Assembly: GCF_003987315.1 (NCBI RefSeq)
Contig: NZ_PIPI01000001.1
Span: forward strand, 248,001-312,000
Direction of reading: 5' to 3'
DNA: 64,000 nucleotides
Source of the DNA: Aliidiomarina haloalkalitolerans
Lineage (GTDB): Bacteria; Pseudomonadota; Gammaproteobacteria; Enterobacterales; Alteromonadaceae
The notes beneath the pieces are model-generated. The model was given only the letters and a program-made list of their open reading frames with translations, had not been told where the DNA came from and did no database searches. Both the position numbers and the translations under genes were made by a program. Positions 45,959 to 55,111 of this stretch are shown in pieces. Position 1 is the stretch's first letter. Each line of letters begins with the position of its first letter.

Positions 45959-47057
45959 ATGCTGGAAAGCAACGCAATAGCTTATCAAATCGACGACCTC
46001 AAGCAGCGCATGGCGCAGCTTAGGGGGTATCTTTGACTTAGAGACGAAAACTGAACGTCTCGAAGAAGTCGAGCGCGAGCTCGAAGACCCTGCAGTCTGG
46101 AACCAACCAGAAAAAGCCCAAGCCCTAGGTAAAGAACGAGCAAGTCTCGAAGAGATTGTGCATACGTTTCGTGATCTTGGACAAGGCCTAGACGACGCTG
46201 CTGGCTTTCTCGAGCTAGCCAGCGAAGAAGATGACGAAGACATGCTGGTGGAAGCCGACCAAGAAGTTGCAAAGTGGCGGAAAGCGCTTGAGCAACTTGA
46301 GTTCCGTCGCATGTTCTCGGGGCCGAATGATGCCAACGACTGCTACCTAGACCTGCAAGCAGGCTCAGGTGGTACGGAAGCGCAAGACTGGTGCAGCATG
46401 CTGTTAAGGATGTATTTGCGGTGGGGTGAAGCGCACGGTATGAAAGCAGAAATTACCGAGCTGTCAGAGGGCGAAGTGGCTGGGATTAAATCAGCAACAA
46501 TTCGGTTTGCTGGCGATCACGCATTTGGTTGGTTACGTACTGAAACAGGCGTCCATCGTTTAGTACGGAAATCACCCTTCGACTCAGGTAATCGCCGTCA
46601 TACGTCGTTTGCTTCAGCGTTTGTGTATCCGGAAATCGACGATGATATTGAAATCGATATTAATCCAGCTGATTTGCGTATTGATACGTATCGGGCGTCC
46701 GGTGCAGGTGGACAGCACGTTAACCGGACTGACTCAGCGGTGCGTATTACCCATGAACCGTCAGGGATTGTGGTGCAATGCCAAAGCGACCGTTCGCAGC
46801 ACAAGAACAAAGATGCAGCAATGAAGCAGCTGCGCGCGAAGCTCTATGAAATGGAGCTCCAGAAACAAAATGAAGCGAAACAAGCGCTTGAAGATACCAA
46901 ATCTGACATTGGTTGGGGCAGCCAGATTCGCTCTTACGTGTTAGACGACTCGCGCATTAAAGACTTACGTACCGGCGTAGAAACGCGGAATACCCAAGCG
47001 GTTCTCGACGGTGACCTAGACCGATTTATTCAAGCCAGTTTGAAATCAGGCCTGTAA
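45959..47057 (+). CDS. prfB: Peptide chain release factor 2, programmed +1 frameshift
   Basis: Join 45959-46033 and 46035-47057, 365 residues, the same as E. coli RF2. Zero-frame reading ends after 25 codons at CTT TGA C (46031-46037); a +1 shift at CTT continues into GAC (46035). The internal ribosome-site-like AGGGGG (46022-46027) lies three bases before the CTT, as in the classic prfB autoregulation: low RF2 lets the ribosome pause at TGA and slip. Other motifs: [14 protein letters not shown] (the SPF stop-codon reader) and [14 protein letters not shown] (GGQ). The residue four before the first Gly of GGQ is Ala, not the Thr of E. coli K-12. Confidence 0.97.
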
Positions 47058-47091
47058 TTACGCCACGAAGCATTAAAATTGAGGAACACCT

Positions 47092-48606
47092 ATGACTGAT
47101 AAACAGCAGCCAGAAGCCCAAGATTTGAACCAACAGATCCGTGAGCGTAAACAAAAGCTGAAACAACTGCGCGAAGCGGGTAACCCGTTTCCAAATGATT
47201 TTCGTCGCGATAGTTTAGCTGCGGATCTCCATGCGGCGCATGGCGATAAAGATGGTGAGGCTTTAGTCTCGGAAGGCGTACGTGTGAGTGTCGCCGGGCG
47301 AATGATGCTGCGCCGAATCATGGGTAAGGCTAGCTTTGCGACGTTGCAGGACATGAGCGGTCAGATACAAGTGTATGTGGCGCGCGATAATCTTGCTGAA
47401 GGCGTCTACAATGACGGATTTAAAAAGTGGGATTTAGGCGACATTATTGCCGCTAGTGGCACTTTGTTTAAAACTAAAACCGGTGAATTAACCATTCAAG
47501 TGGACGACATTCGTCTGTTAACCAAAGCCTTACGGCCGTTGCCAGATAAGTTCCATGGTTTAGCAGATCAAGAAACCCGTTATCGTCAGCGTTACCTTGA
47601 CTTGATTGTGAATCAGCAGTCACGCGATACGTTTATTATGCGCAGCAAGGCGATCGATTATATTCGTCGTTTCCTGAATGACCGTGCATTCCTTGAAGTG
47701 GAAACGCCAATGATGCAGACCATTCCTGGTGGTGCGTCGGCGCGTCCGTTTATTACTCATCACAATGCTCTGGACATGGATCTGTACCTGCGTATCGCAC
47801 CAGAACTGTATTTAAAGCGTTTGGTGGTTGGCGGCTTCGAGAAAGTTTTTGAAATTAACCGCAACTTCCGTAACGAAGGTCTGTCAACGCGGCATAATCC
47901 AGAGTTCACGATGTTGGAGTTCTACTGGGGTTATGCGGATTATCATGACTTGATGGATCTCACTGAGAACATGATTCGTGGCTTATGCATGGAGCTGTTA
48001 GGGACAACTGATGTACCGTATCAGGGAGAAGTTTTCCACTTTGGTGCGCCGTTTGAGCGAATGACGGTGGTTGAAGCAATCCTGAAATATAACCCTGAAA
48101 CAACTGCAGACGCGATGCAAGATATTGCTCAAGCGACAGCGTATGCAGAGAAGCTCGGCATAAAAGTGCAGAAAAGCTGGGGTCTTGGCAAGATTCAAAT
48201 TGAGATTTTCGAAGAGACGGCTGAACATCAATTAAAGCAACCGACGTTCATTACGGCTTATCCAGCAGAAGTTTCACCACTTGCGCGCCGCAACGACGAC
48301 AATCCGTTTGTGACTGACCGCTTCGAGTTCTTTGTCGGTGGTCGTGAAATTGCCAACGGTTTCTCGGAGTTGAACGACGCTGAAGACCAAGCTCAGCGCT
48401 TTAAAGACCAAGTTGAACAGAAAGAAGCGGGCGATGCTGAAGCCATGTTCTACGACGCAGACTATGTCACCGCATTAGAGTATGGTTTGCCGCCAACCGC
48501 TGGCGAAGGTATTGGTATTGACCGCTTGGTTATGTTGTTGACAGATTCACCGTCAATTCGTGACGTGCTCTTGTTCCCACATATGCGTCCAAGTAAACAA
48601 GACTAG
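47092..48606 (+). CDS. lysS: Lysyl-tRNA synthetase, class II
   Basis: A 504-residue LysRS. Seen: an anticodon-binding OB domain ([23 protein letters not shown]), motif 1 region [21 protein letters not shown], motif 2 [20 protein letters not shown] and motif 3 [16 protein letters not shown]. It charges tRNA-Lys. It follows prfB with 34 bp between, as in E. coli, and a strong bidirectional terminator follows. Confidence 0.97.
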   Translation: MTDKQQPEAQDLNQQIRERKQKLKQLREAGNPFPNDFRRDSLAADLHAAHGDKDGEALVSEGVRVSVAGRMMLRRIMGKASFATLQDMSGQIQVYVARDNLAEGVYNDGFKKWDLGDIIAASGTLFKTKTGELTIQVDDIRLLTKALRPLPDKFHGLADQETRYRQRYLDLIVNQQSRDTFIMRSKAIDYIRRFLNDRAFLEVETPMMQTIPGGASARPFITHHNALDMDLYLRIAPELYLKRLVVGGFEKVFEINRNFRNEGLSTRHNPEFTMLEFYWGYADYHDLMDLTENMIRGLCMELLGTTDVPYQGEVFHFGAPFERMTVVEAILKYNPETTADAMQDIAQATAYAEKLGIKVQKSWGLGKIQIEIFEETAEHQLKQPTFITAYPAEVSPLARRNDDNPFVTDRFEFFVGGREIANGFSELNDAEDQAQRFKDQVEQKEAGDAEAMFYDADYVTALEYGLPPTAGEGIGIDRLVMLLTDSPSIRDVLLFPHMRPSKQD

Positions 48607-48640
48607 TTGTTTCTTGTCGGCGTATTTTTGGTCGACCTAT

Positions 48641-48688
48641 AAAAAGGCCCTCAGCACATCGAAAAGATGATCGCAGAGGGCTTTTTTT
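48641..48688. terminator. Bidirectional terminator between lysS and the EAL gene
   Basis: AAAAAGGCCCTC (48641-48652) pairs with GAGGGCTTTTTTT (48676-48688); the long loop contains a further CATC/GATG stem. A-run and T-run serve both convergent genes. Confidence 0.85.
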
Positions 48689-48717
48689 GTGGGTCGCGAA
48701 ACGTTGTTCGCAACTGC

Positions 48718-49542
48718 CTAATAATCGAATAAATTCTTCTGATAATCGCGATACCACTGGGCTAATTCATCAGCAAACATCGGTGGTCCGAGGTAGTAGC
48801 CCTGAGCGAGATCGCATCCTAGCGCAACGGCTTGATCGAGAGTCTCTTTATTTTCGACACACTCTGCAGTCACGAGAGCGTCCAGGGATGAGGCTATCTT
48901 GATGGCTGCTTGCGCAAGCATGCGCGCTTCGCGAGACTCGGTGAAATATTTAACGATACTTTGATCGAGTTTCAGTTCGTGAATTTCCATCCGCTGAATA
49001 TCAACTGCGGTCGATTCGGCAGTACCAAAGTCGTCTAACGCCATCAGAAAACCGTGTTCATGGCTTTGTCGAAGTAGTGGTTCGAATTGACTGAATTCTT
49101 CGCGGACAACCGATTCAGAAAAATCGAGAATAATTTGCTGAGGCTGAATACCGTAGCGCTCACAAAGACTATGCAGAGCAATAAAAAAGTCGCTATGGGA
49201 AAACGTTACCGGACTAATATTAACGGAAAGCTTGAGGTTGTTCTGTTGATTATAAGGCTGGAACATCTGCAAGCCTTGCTCGACGACATGAAGGGTCAGT
49301 TGATCAATTAAGGCTTGTTTCTCGGCAATATGAATAAACTGCGCAGGGGCAATGTAACCATATTGTGGATGCTGCCAACGGGCGAATACTTCGAAGCCAT
49401 AAAGAAGCTTAGAATGCAGGTCGATACGTGGTTGTAGGGCAGCTGAAAACTGCTCTCGTAACAAATGTTCTGAGAGCCGAGAGGCTGTCTGCGGTAAGGT
49501 GACAACATTATCAGCGAACGGCGTGGTCGGTGACCTTTTCAT
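48718..49542 (-). CDS. Stand-alone EAL domain protein, partly degenerate
   Basis: A 274-residue protein made almost only of one EAL (c-di-GMP phosphodiesterase-type) domain. Catalytic positions: the signature is E51-V-F in GFEVFARW; N109 (VNISP), D140 where the family has Glu, E143, D170-D171, K191, E227 and Q247 are present. Loop 6 reads DDFGTAESTAV in place of the usual DFGTGYSSL. Most metal ligands are therefore kept, but the Glu-to-Asp change and the altered loop, needed for dimer contacts, make reduced activity or a binding-only role likely (inference). There is no GGDEF, sensor or membrane part. It stands alone between terminators. Confidence 0.88.
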   Translation of the reverse strand: MKRSPTTPFADNVVTLPQTASRLSEHLLREQFSAALQPRIDLHSKLLYGFEVFARWQHPQYGYIAPAQFIHIAEKQALIDQLTLHVVEQGLQMFQPYNQQNNLKLSVNISPVTFSHSDFFIALHSLCERYGIQPQQIILDFSESVVREEFSQFEPLLRQSHEHGFLMALDDFGTAESTAVDIQRMEIHELKLDQSIVKYFTESREARMLAQAAIKIASSLDALVTAECVENKETLDQAVALGCDLAQGYYLGPPMFADELAQWYRDYQKNLFDY

Positions 49543-49708
49543 CGCTTATCCTTCCTTAGTCGAAAATTCCGTTTTCAGTCGGCTATTCACCATGTATTCA
49601 ATCAGCAGTAACGAACAAAACGCACGCTAAGCTTTGAATACTGTTGTTAATATAGACTGAATTTTCTACTGACACCAATAAGAGATATGTCAGTAAATGT
49701 TGCGACAT

Positions 49709-49738
49709 AAAAAATGCCCTCGATAGGAGGGCATTTTT
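49709..49738 (-). terminator. Intrinsic terminator after the FKBP gene
   Basis: On the minus strand an 8-bp stem (ATGCCCTC with GAGGGCAT, 49714-49721 and 49727-49734) with a GATAG loop region and T-run from the A-run at 49709-49714. The plus strand also carries a T-run, so it may act both ways. The remaining 49543-49708 holds no gene and should carry the EAL promoter. Confidence 0.88.
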
Positions 49739-49782
49739 AGGCAGTTGTTAACCGCTAAAGTGCTGATTGGAAACGTTTTAGC

Positions 49783-50268
49783 TTAGTGCTCAACGCCGCC
49801 TGGACCGTGGACGTGGCCGTGTGACAACTCTTCAGCAGTCGCATCACGAACGTCAACAACTTTTACTTCGAAGCTCAAGTCAACGCCAGCTAATGGGTGG
49901 TTGCCATCAACAGTCACTTCAGTGTCGGTCACTTCAATGATCATCACTGACTGTTCACCGTTGTCGGTGCTAGCACGGAACTGCATGCCCGGGTTTACTT
50001 CTTGGTCACCGAAAAGATTGCGCGGCACAGTTTGGATCAAACCGTCATGACGCTCACCGTAAGCATCAGCAGCAGGGATTTCTGCGCTCAGCTCTTCGCC
50101 AGCTGTCTTGCCTTCCAGTGCTTTTTCAAGACCTGGAATTAACATGCCGCGACCGAAAATAAACGCGAGTGGACGTTCTTCAGCAGACTGATCTAAAGTT
50201 ACACCGTCGCCATTTTTAACAACGTAGTGGATCGTAACTGCTTTATCTTGACTAATGGTATGACTCAT
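49783..50268 (-). CDS. FKBP-type peptidyl-prolyl isomerase, SlyD-like
   Basis: A 161-residue cytoplasmic isomerase. The FKBP part shows VTIHYVVKNGDG, PLAFIFGRGMLIPGLEKAL and the insert-in-flap chaperone loop (AADAYGERHDGLIQTVPRNLF), ending with NHPLAGVDLSFEVKVVDV. A short His-bearing tail (SHGHVHGPGGVEH) recalls the metal-binding tail of SlyD but is much shorter and has no Cys. Its ATG shares one base with the ygfZ stop (TAATG), so they are translated together. FkpB-type is the alternative name. Confidence 0.88.
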   Translation of the reverse strand: MSHTISQDKAVTIHYVVKNGDGVTLDQSAEERPLAFIFGRGMLIPGLEKALEGKTAGEELSAEIPAADAYGERHDGLIQTVPRNLFGDQEVNPGMQFRASTDNGEQSVMIIEVTDTEVTVDGNHPLAGVDLSFEVKVVDVRDATAEELSHGHVHGPGGVEH

Positions 50269-51209
50269 TATTTAGTTCCGTTTTCATCTGTGTGTGAGCA
50301 GGGGGTGAATGAACTGGATTCCTGCCCCTTTATGCGCAATTTTGCAGTCTGTTCCAGCTCATCTGGAAGCACTGCTTGAATTGCAACGACTTCGTTATCA
50401 TAACGCACTGCGCTGATAACTGCACCCGCACGACGCCAATTTTCGCCAATCTGGACTTCTAGTTGGTCACTTGCCGTCGGTAACGAATCGGTATGTCCCT
50501 CAAGACGCATGAGGCGACGTTTGTTCTGGCCTTTGTAATGCATACGAGCGACTGTTTCTTGGCCAATGTAACAACCTTTCTTGAAATTAATCCCGCCAAT
50601 CTTGTCAAGATTGACCATTTGCGGGACAAATTCGCCTTGGTGTTCAGTACCAAGCCATGGCCAACCTTGCTCGATATGCAATGCTTGCCACCAACTTTGG
50701 TGGTTGAGTTGGCCTTGAACTTTAAAACTTGCGGGCAGCACTAATAGGTACGCATGTTCGGCAACTTGCAAAACATGGATATCTTGAACTTGCTCGTGCT
50801 GTTGGCTCGGTTCTATCCCGGTCATCGCACTGACTTGCTCTTCAGCGTCCTGACCAAGCACGAGAATATAGCGGTGCAATGAACTGGCATCCGTTATTTC
50901 GACTTTGCTGAAAACACCAAACTTTTGCAATTGGGCAAGGCTCGCAGCAATTGTCGACGTTGGCTGTAAAAGATAGACGCCATGTTCGCTGCGTAAAGCG
51001 CGAAAAACACTCCAAAGCTTACCTTTTGCGTCGCAATGTCCGCCGAATAACCAGTTATCCTGTTTGAGCTCGTTAAGATCGCAGGTCAGTTGCCCTTGTA
51101 AAAACTTGTCGGCGTCGGGGCCGGCCACATGGATCAGACCAAAGCCTTCAATTTCGACTGCTGTGCTAGGGCTTGCGTTTTGAACAAGGTCAGGAAGAAA
51201 CTTTGACAC
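50268..51209 (-). CDS. ygfZ: Folate-binding YgfZ, tRNA-modifying/Fe-S repair protein
   Basis: A 313-residue aminomethyltransferase-fold protein that uses tetrahydrofolate and supports Fe-S enzymes such as MiaB. The signature KKGCYIGQE is present with its conserved Cys, preceded by FVPQMVNLDKIGGINF; FLQGQLTCDL and GHCDAKGKLWS are in the N-terminal half. GTG 51209 is chosen, with GGAGAGG five bases upstream; the longer reading from 51287 lacks a ribosome site. Divergent from sdhE as in E. coli. Confidence 0.93.
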   Translation of the reverse strand: MSKFLPDLVQNASPSTAVEIEGFGLIHVAGPDADKFLQGQLTCDLNELKQDNWLFGGHCDAKGKLWSVFRALRSEHGVYLLQPTSTIAASLAQLQKFGVFSKVEITDASSLHRYILVLGQDAEEQVSAMTGIEPSQQHEQVQDIHVLQVAEHAYLLVLPASFKVQGQLNHQSWWQALHIEQGWPWLGTEHQGEFVPQMVNLDKIGGINFKKGCYIGQETVARMHYKGQNKRRLMRLEGHTDSLPTASDQLEVQIGENWRRAGAVISAVRYDNEVVAIQAVLPDELEQTAKLRIKGQESSSFTPCSHTDENGTK

Positions 51210-51300
51210 AAATACCTCTCCAATGGCGAAAATGCTTATGTTTTCACGTATGTTTCCAGTAATGGGGACAGCGTGAAACAATTTCAAGTCAGATTAAAGC

Positions 51301-51328
51301 TTACCATGAAGGTTAAGTCTGATAAAAT
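51301..51328 (+). promoter_or_regulatory. Promoter of sdhE-ygfX
   Basis: TTACCA (51301-51306), 16 bp, TAAAAT (51323-51328), 38 bases before ATG 51366. Confidence 0.5.
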
Positions 51329-51365
51329 TAGCGAATTGGAGTATTTCATCGACTGAGGAATGATT

Positions 51366-51638
51366 ATGCAGTTTCTGAAACAATCGGAAGACGCGTTGAA
51401 AGATAAACGTAGAATGCGCTGGGCGTGTCGGCGCGGCATGCTCGAGCTTGATGTTTTGTTTGCGCCTTTCGTTGAAGAAGCTTATGACCAATTAACAGCA
51501 GAACAGCAAGCTGTGTTTCGGCGGCTGCTAACCTGTGATGACCCCGATCTCTTTGCTTGGTTTATGGGGCATCAAGCATGCCCAGACCCAGAACTAGCGG
51601 GCATGGTTGAGCTGATGCTCAAGCGCGTTAAAGTCTAA
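51366..51638 (+). CDS. sdhE: Succinate dehydrogenase flavinylation factor SdhE
   Basis: A 90-residue protein that helps attach FAD to SdhA and FrdA. The RGxxE signature is seen in RRMRWACRRGMLELDVLF, with a C-terminal LLTCDDPDLFAWFMGHQ. ATG 51366 is preferred to ATG 51360 because GAGGA (51355-51359) then lies six bases away. It is followed by ygfX, the standard partner. Confidence 0.93.
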   Translation: MQFLKQSEDALKDKRRMRWACRRGMLELDVLFAPFVEEAYDQLTAEQQAVFRRLLTCDDPDLFAWFMGHQACPDPELAGMVELMLKRVKV

Positions 51639-51688
51639 TTACCATTCAATGCCGCATGGATTAGCGGCCGTAAGACGACCGAGGAAAC

Positions 51689-52102
51689 ATGGACGTTTAT
51701 TCCTTTCAACAACGACAATCGATTTGGCTGACAAGCTGCTGCCATGGGCTAGCCTTTGGTTCTTTGCTTTGTGCTCTGTTGTCACTCTATTTTGGCTTTA
51801 CAACACTGGTGGTGGCAGCATGGTTCTTCTATTTGCGTTGGTGGTTACTCGAACCACAGCCGACACTCATCGAGTGTTCCGAACTCGGTGAAGTCACGGT
51901 TTTCTGCACGCAGCGTGGTGTTTTGGTAGGGCAGCTGACAAAACCGCAGTTTACCGGCCTCTGTCAACGCTTTGTGCTCAATGTGTATGCGAGTGAGACG
52001 CGTCAGCAACACCATGTTTGCTGGTGGCTTGACGCGTTTAATGCCGCGGAGCAGTCACGTTTGCGACGCATCGCCGCAAACGTATCAGCACAAGTTAAGT
52101 GA
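51689..52102 (+). CDS. ygfX: YgfX-like inner-membrane protein
   Basis: A 137-residue protein with two hydrophobic segments (about residues 15-33 and 36-52, with LCALLSLYFGFTTLVVAAWFFYL) followed by a soluble domain with a WWLDAFNAAEQSRLRRI end, the YgfX layout. In E. coli YgfX (CptA) has been reported to interfere with FtsZ and MreB; a true toxin role with SdhE as antitoxin is disputed. Sequence conservation is low, so gene position beside sdhE is the main support. Convergent with nadB, 8 bp apart. Confidence 0.8.
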   Translation: MDVYSFQQRQSIWLTSCCHGLAFGSLLCALLSLYFGFTTLVVAAWFFYLRWWLLEPQPTLIECSELGEVTVFCTQRGVLVGQLTKPQFTGLCQRFVLNVYASETRQQHHVCWWLDAFNAAEQSRLRRIAANVSAQVK

Positions 52103-52110
52103 GCGAGAGA

Positions 52111-53727
52111 TTATTTTGCTTTTGGTGCCGGCGTTAAAACCGTTGCTGCTGACTGCGGCAAGGTGTCTGGATAATCTAGCGTATAATGCAAGCCGCGACT
52201 TTCTCGTCGTTGCATGGCGCTACGAATTATTAATTCGGCGACTTGTGCAAGGTTGCGCAATTCGAGCAGATTATTACTAACCCGGAAGTTAGCATAATAG
52301 TCATGAATTTCCTGCTGCAGCAACTCCACTCGCCGTAACGCGCGCTCGAGGCGTTTAGTCGTGCGCACAATACCGACATAGTCCCACATAAATAAGCGCA
52401 GCTCGTGCCAGTTATGCTGAATCACAACCTCTTCATCGGAATCGGTCACTTGACTGTCGTCCCACAGCGGCAATTCTGCTGGTAACTCAATGTGATCGAG
52501 CTTGGCGAGAATATCAGCAGCTGCGGCGCGAGCAAAAACCACGCATTCAAGTAAGGAATTACTTGCCATGCGGTTGGCACCATGGAGCCCTGTGTAGGCC
52601 ACTTCACCAATTGCGTATAAGCCTTGTAGGTCGGTTTGCGCCTGCAAATTAGTCATGACGCCGCCACAGGTATAATGCGCTGCAGGAACAACGGGCATCG
52701 GCTCTTGGCAGATGTCGATACCTAGACTTAAGCACTTCTCATAGATCGTTGGGAAGTGCTGCATGATAAATTCTTTTGGCTGATGAGAAATATCAAGGTA
52801 CATGCAGTCGGCACCGAGACGTTTCATTTCAAAATCGATGGCGCGGGCAACAACGTCCCGAGGCGCGAGTTCAGCGTCGGGATGGAAGTCCGGCATAAAG
52901 CGAGAACCGTCTGGCCGCTTCAGCAGGGCGCCTTCACCACGTAAGGCTTCAGTTAACAAAAAGTTGTGGGCTTTGGGGTGAAATAAACAGGTTGGATGGA
53001 ATTGGTTAAACTCCATGTTCGCCACCCGACAACCGGCGCGCCATGCCATCGCGATGCCATCGCCACTCGCGACATCTGGATTCGAGGTATATTGATATAC
53101 TTTGCTCGCACCACCGGTACAAAGTGCGGTAAAACGCGCACCAATGGTATGGACATTGCCATCTAATCGACTCCACACGTAGGCGCCAAGGCAGCGCGTT
53201 TCGCCTGCAGGCGTTTTCATGGTGATTAAATCGACCGCGTTGTAATGTTCGAAAACTTGAATGTTTGGATGATTCAGTGCCTGTGATGTGAGCGTGCTTT
53301 GCACTGCTCGGCCAGTGGCATCGGCTGCATGCAGAATACGGCGGTGGCTATGACCACCTTCGCGGGTAAGATGGAAACGGGTGTTGCCATCACTATCGGC
53401 TTCTTGATCAAAGGCAACACCGAGTTCGATAAGCCAATTTAAACTGGCTTTAGCATGCTCGGCGGTAAAGCGGACAACTTCGTTGTCACACAGACCAGCA
53501 CCTGCGACAAGCGTGTCTTGGATGTGTGAGTCAATACTGTCATTTTCATCAAACACTGCGGCAATGCCACCTTGTGCATAATAAGTCGAGCCCTCGGCTA
53601 GAGGCCCTTTGCTGAGCACAATCACGCGCATGGTTTTGGCCAATTGTAGCGCTAAAGAGAGCCCTGCAGCTCCACTGCCAATCACTAATACATCGCAGGT
53701 AATCGTAGCGTCTGAAGTCATGATCAT
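52111..53727 (-). CDS. nadB: L-aspartate oxidase NadB
   Basis: A 538-residue flavoprotein oxidising aspartate to iminoaspartate, first step of NAD synthesis. Seen: FAD site [64 protein letters not shown]-type [34 protein letters not shown] and [18 protein letters not shown] 53727 and ATG 53721 are both possible; neither has a clear ribosome site. It is divergent from rpoE, as in E. coli. Confidence 0.96.
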   Translation of the reverse strand: MIMTSDATITCDVLVIGSGAAGLSLALQLAKTMRVIVLSKGPLAEGSTYYAQGGIAAVFDENDSIDSHIQDTLVAGAGLCDNEVVRFTAEHAKASLNWLIELGVAFDQEADSDGNTRFHLTREGGHSHRRILHAADATGRAVQSTLTSQALNHPNIQVFEHYNAVDLITMKTPAGETRCLGAYVWSRLDGNVHTIGARFTALCTGGASKVYQYTSNPDVASGDGIAMAWRAGCRVANMEFNQFHPTCLFHPKAHNFLLTEALRGEGALLKRPDGSRFMPDFHPDAELAPRDVVARAIDFEMKRLGADCMYLDISHQPKEFIMQHFPTIYEKCLSLGIDICQEPMPVVPAAHYTCGGVMTNLQAQTDLQGLYAIGEVAYTGLHGANRMASNSLLECVVFARAAAADILAKLDHIELPAELPLWDDSQVTDSDEEVVIQHNWHELRLFMWDYVGIVRTTKRLERALRRVELLQQEIHDYYANFRVSNNLLELRNLAQVAELIIRSAMQRRESRGLHYTLDYPDTLPQSAATVLTPAPKAK

Positions 53728-53779
53728 TTATCGTAGTAAAATTATTTGCTGAATTTTACCTTTGTTTGTTATCAATTTG

Positions 53780-53807
53780 CGAACTTTTTAAAAATAGCTA
53801 GGTCTAG
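53780..53807 (+). promoter_or_regulatory. Sigma-E-dependent promoter of rpoE
   Basis: CGAACTT (53780-53786), 15 bp, GTCTAG (53802-53807) matches the sigma-E consensus (GGAACTT and GTCTAA) at the right spacing. It lies 80 bp before the rpoE start, which fits the autoactivated rpoE promoter known in E. coli. Confidence 0.75.
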
Positions 53808-53886
53808 AGTTACATAATGACAACGGGCCCAGCTGCAAACAGTCGCATGGTTACAGCAAAGAAAGGGTAGTGGAGAGTGGGCTCGA

Positions 53887-54468
53887 ATGAGCGAACAGGA
53901 TATAGATCAACAGCTAGTTGAAAGGGTTCAACAGGGCGATCAACGTGCTTTTGATATTTTGGTTAAGAAATATCAGCATAAGATTCAAAGCCTTGTTGCA
54001 CGCTACGTGAAGCATCCGGGCGATGTACCCGATGTCGCGCAAGAAGCATTTATTAAAGCGTACCGAGCTTTACCGAACTTTCGTGGCGAGAGTGCTTTTT
54101 ATACCTGGCTGTATCGCATTGCGGTGAATACCGCGAAGAATTATTTAGTTGCAAAAGGACGCAAACCTCCGGCAGCAGATATTGATGCCCAAGATGCGGA
54201 ATTTTTAGATAATGGACATGGTCTGAAGGATATAGCTTCGCCCGAAGGCATGTTGTTGTCCGATGAGTTGAAGCGAACGGTAATGGCGGCAATTGATGGT
54301 CTGCCCGATGACTTAAAGCAAGCAATTACGCTGCGTGAGTTAGACGGGATGGGGTATGAAGAAATCGCAATTACCATGGACTGCCCCATAGGGACAGTTC
54401 GTTCTCGAATTTTCCGAGCGCGGGAAGCCATTGATAAGGCTATTCAACCGCTCTTGGAACAATATTAA
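53887..54468 (+). CDS. rpoE: Envelope stress sigma factor RpoE (sigma-E)
   Basis: A 193-residue ECF sigma factor. Region 2 is seen in LVERVQQGDQRAFDILVKKYQ and DVPDVAQEAFIKAYRALPNF, and region 4 in ITLRELDGMGYEEIAITMDC with GTVRSRIFRAREAID. Very close to E. coli RpoE. It directs transcription of outer-membrane biogenesis genes such as bamA and skp. First gene of rpoE-rseA-rseB-rseC, with its own sigma-E promoter. Confidence 0.97.
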   Translation: MSEQDIDQQLVERVQQGDQRAFDILVKKYQHKIQSLVARYVKHPGDVPDVAQEAFIKAYRALPNFRGESAFYTWLYRIAVNTAKNYLVAKGRKPPAADIDAQDAEFLDNGHGLKDIASPEGMLLSDELKRTVMAAIDGLPDDLKQAITLRELDGMGYEEIAITMDCPIGTVRSRIFRAREAIDKAIQPLLEQY

Positions 54469-54489
54469 GTAAATTGAGGATACGCTCAG

Positions 54490-55104
54490 ATGACAGAACA
54501 CCAGCAAGAGAAGCTCTCAGCTTTGATGGATGGACAGCTTGACAAGGATGCCGTAGAGGGTCTTGTAGAGCATGCTGCACAACGCGAACGTTGGTATCGT
54601 TACCAATTAGTGAGCGCTGTGATACGTGGTGAGGCACAGTCTGGTCATGCTGCCGACATTTCAGCGGCAGTTGCTGCTGCAATTGCAGCGGAGCCTCAGT
54701 TTGCCCAAGAGCCAAGTTCGGCCTGGTCACGTTTGACAGCGTGGGTGACAGGTGGCAACTGGCTGCGGCCAGCAGCAAACGTTGCGGTTGCGGCAAGTGT
54801 TGCGGTTGTTGCGATTATTGGCGTGCAAAATCTGCAACCAATTGACGATGGTGTAACGCCTGCGGAAACGCAAAACCGTGCCAATCCAGTGTTTGAAACG
54901 ATGCCGTTTGGCGGTGTTGTCAATCCGGTCAGCTTCAATACAATGCAAACGCCTCAGCAGGACAGCGCGGCAACAAGTGTAGTCGATGCAGATTTTGAGC
55001 GAGTGCTTTTACAGTCTTTTATGGTTGATCATCAGCAGCAATTAAAGCTGAGTCAGCAAGAAGAAGTCGAAGCAACTGAAATTATTGATAGGCAGGATCC
55101 GTAA
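54490..55104 (+). CDS. rseA: Anti-sigma-E factor RseA
   Basis: A 204-residue single-pass protein. The N-terminal cytoplasmic part (residues 1-90; QQEKLSALMDGQLDKDAV start typical of RseA) holds sigma-E. One membrane segment (about 96-114, AANVAVAASVAVVAIIGV) is the cut site for RseP. The periplasmic part is Gln-rich and binds RseB. GAGG lies before ATG 54490. Confidence 0.93.
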   Translation: MTEHQQEKLSALMDGQLDKDAVEGLVEHAAQRERWYRYQLVSAVIRGEAQSGHAADISAAVAAAIAAEPQFAQEPSSAWSRLTAWVTGGNWLRPAANVAVAASVAVVAIIGVQNLQPIDDGVTPAETQNRANPVFETMPFGGVVNPVSFNTMQTPQQDSAATSVVDADFERVLLQSFMVDHQQQLKLSQQEEVEATEIIDRQDP

Positions 55105-55111
55105 GTCGATT

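Noticed and set aside
46010-46040. prfB seen as a pseudogene because of an in-frame TGA after 25 codons
   Set aside because: The TGA is part of the known programmed +1 frameshift signal and the joined product has full length.
48718-49542. GGDEF or sensor domain attached to the EAL protein
   Set aside because: The protein is 274 residues and the EAL fold begins by about residue 30; there is no space for another domain.
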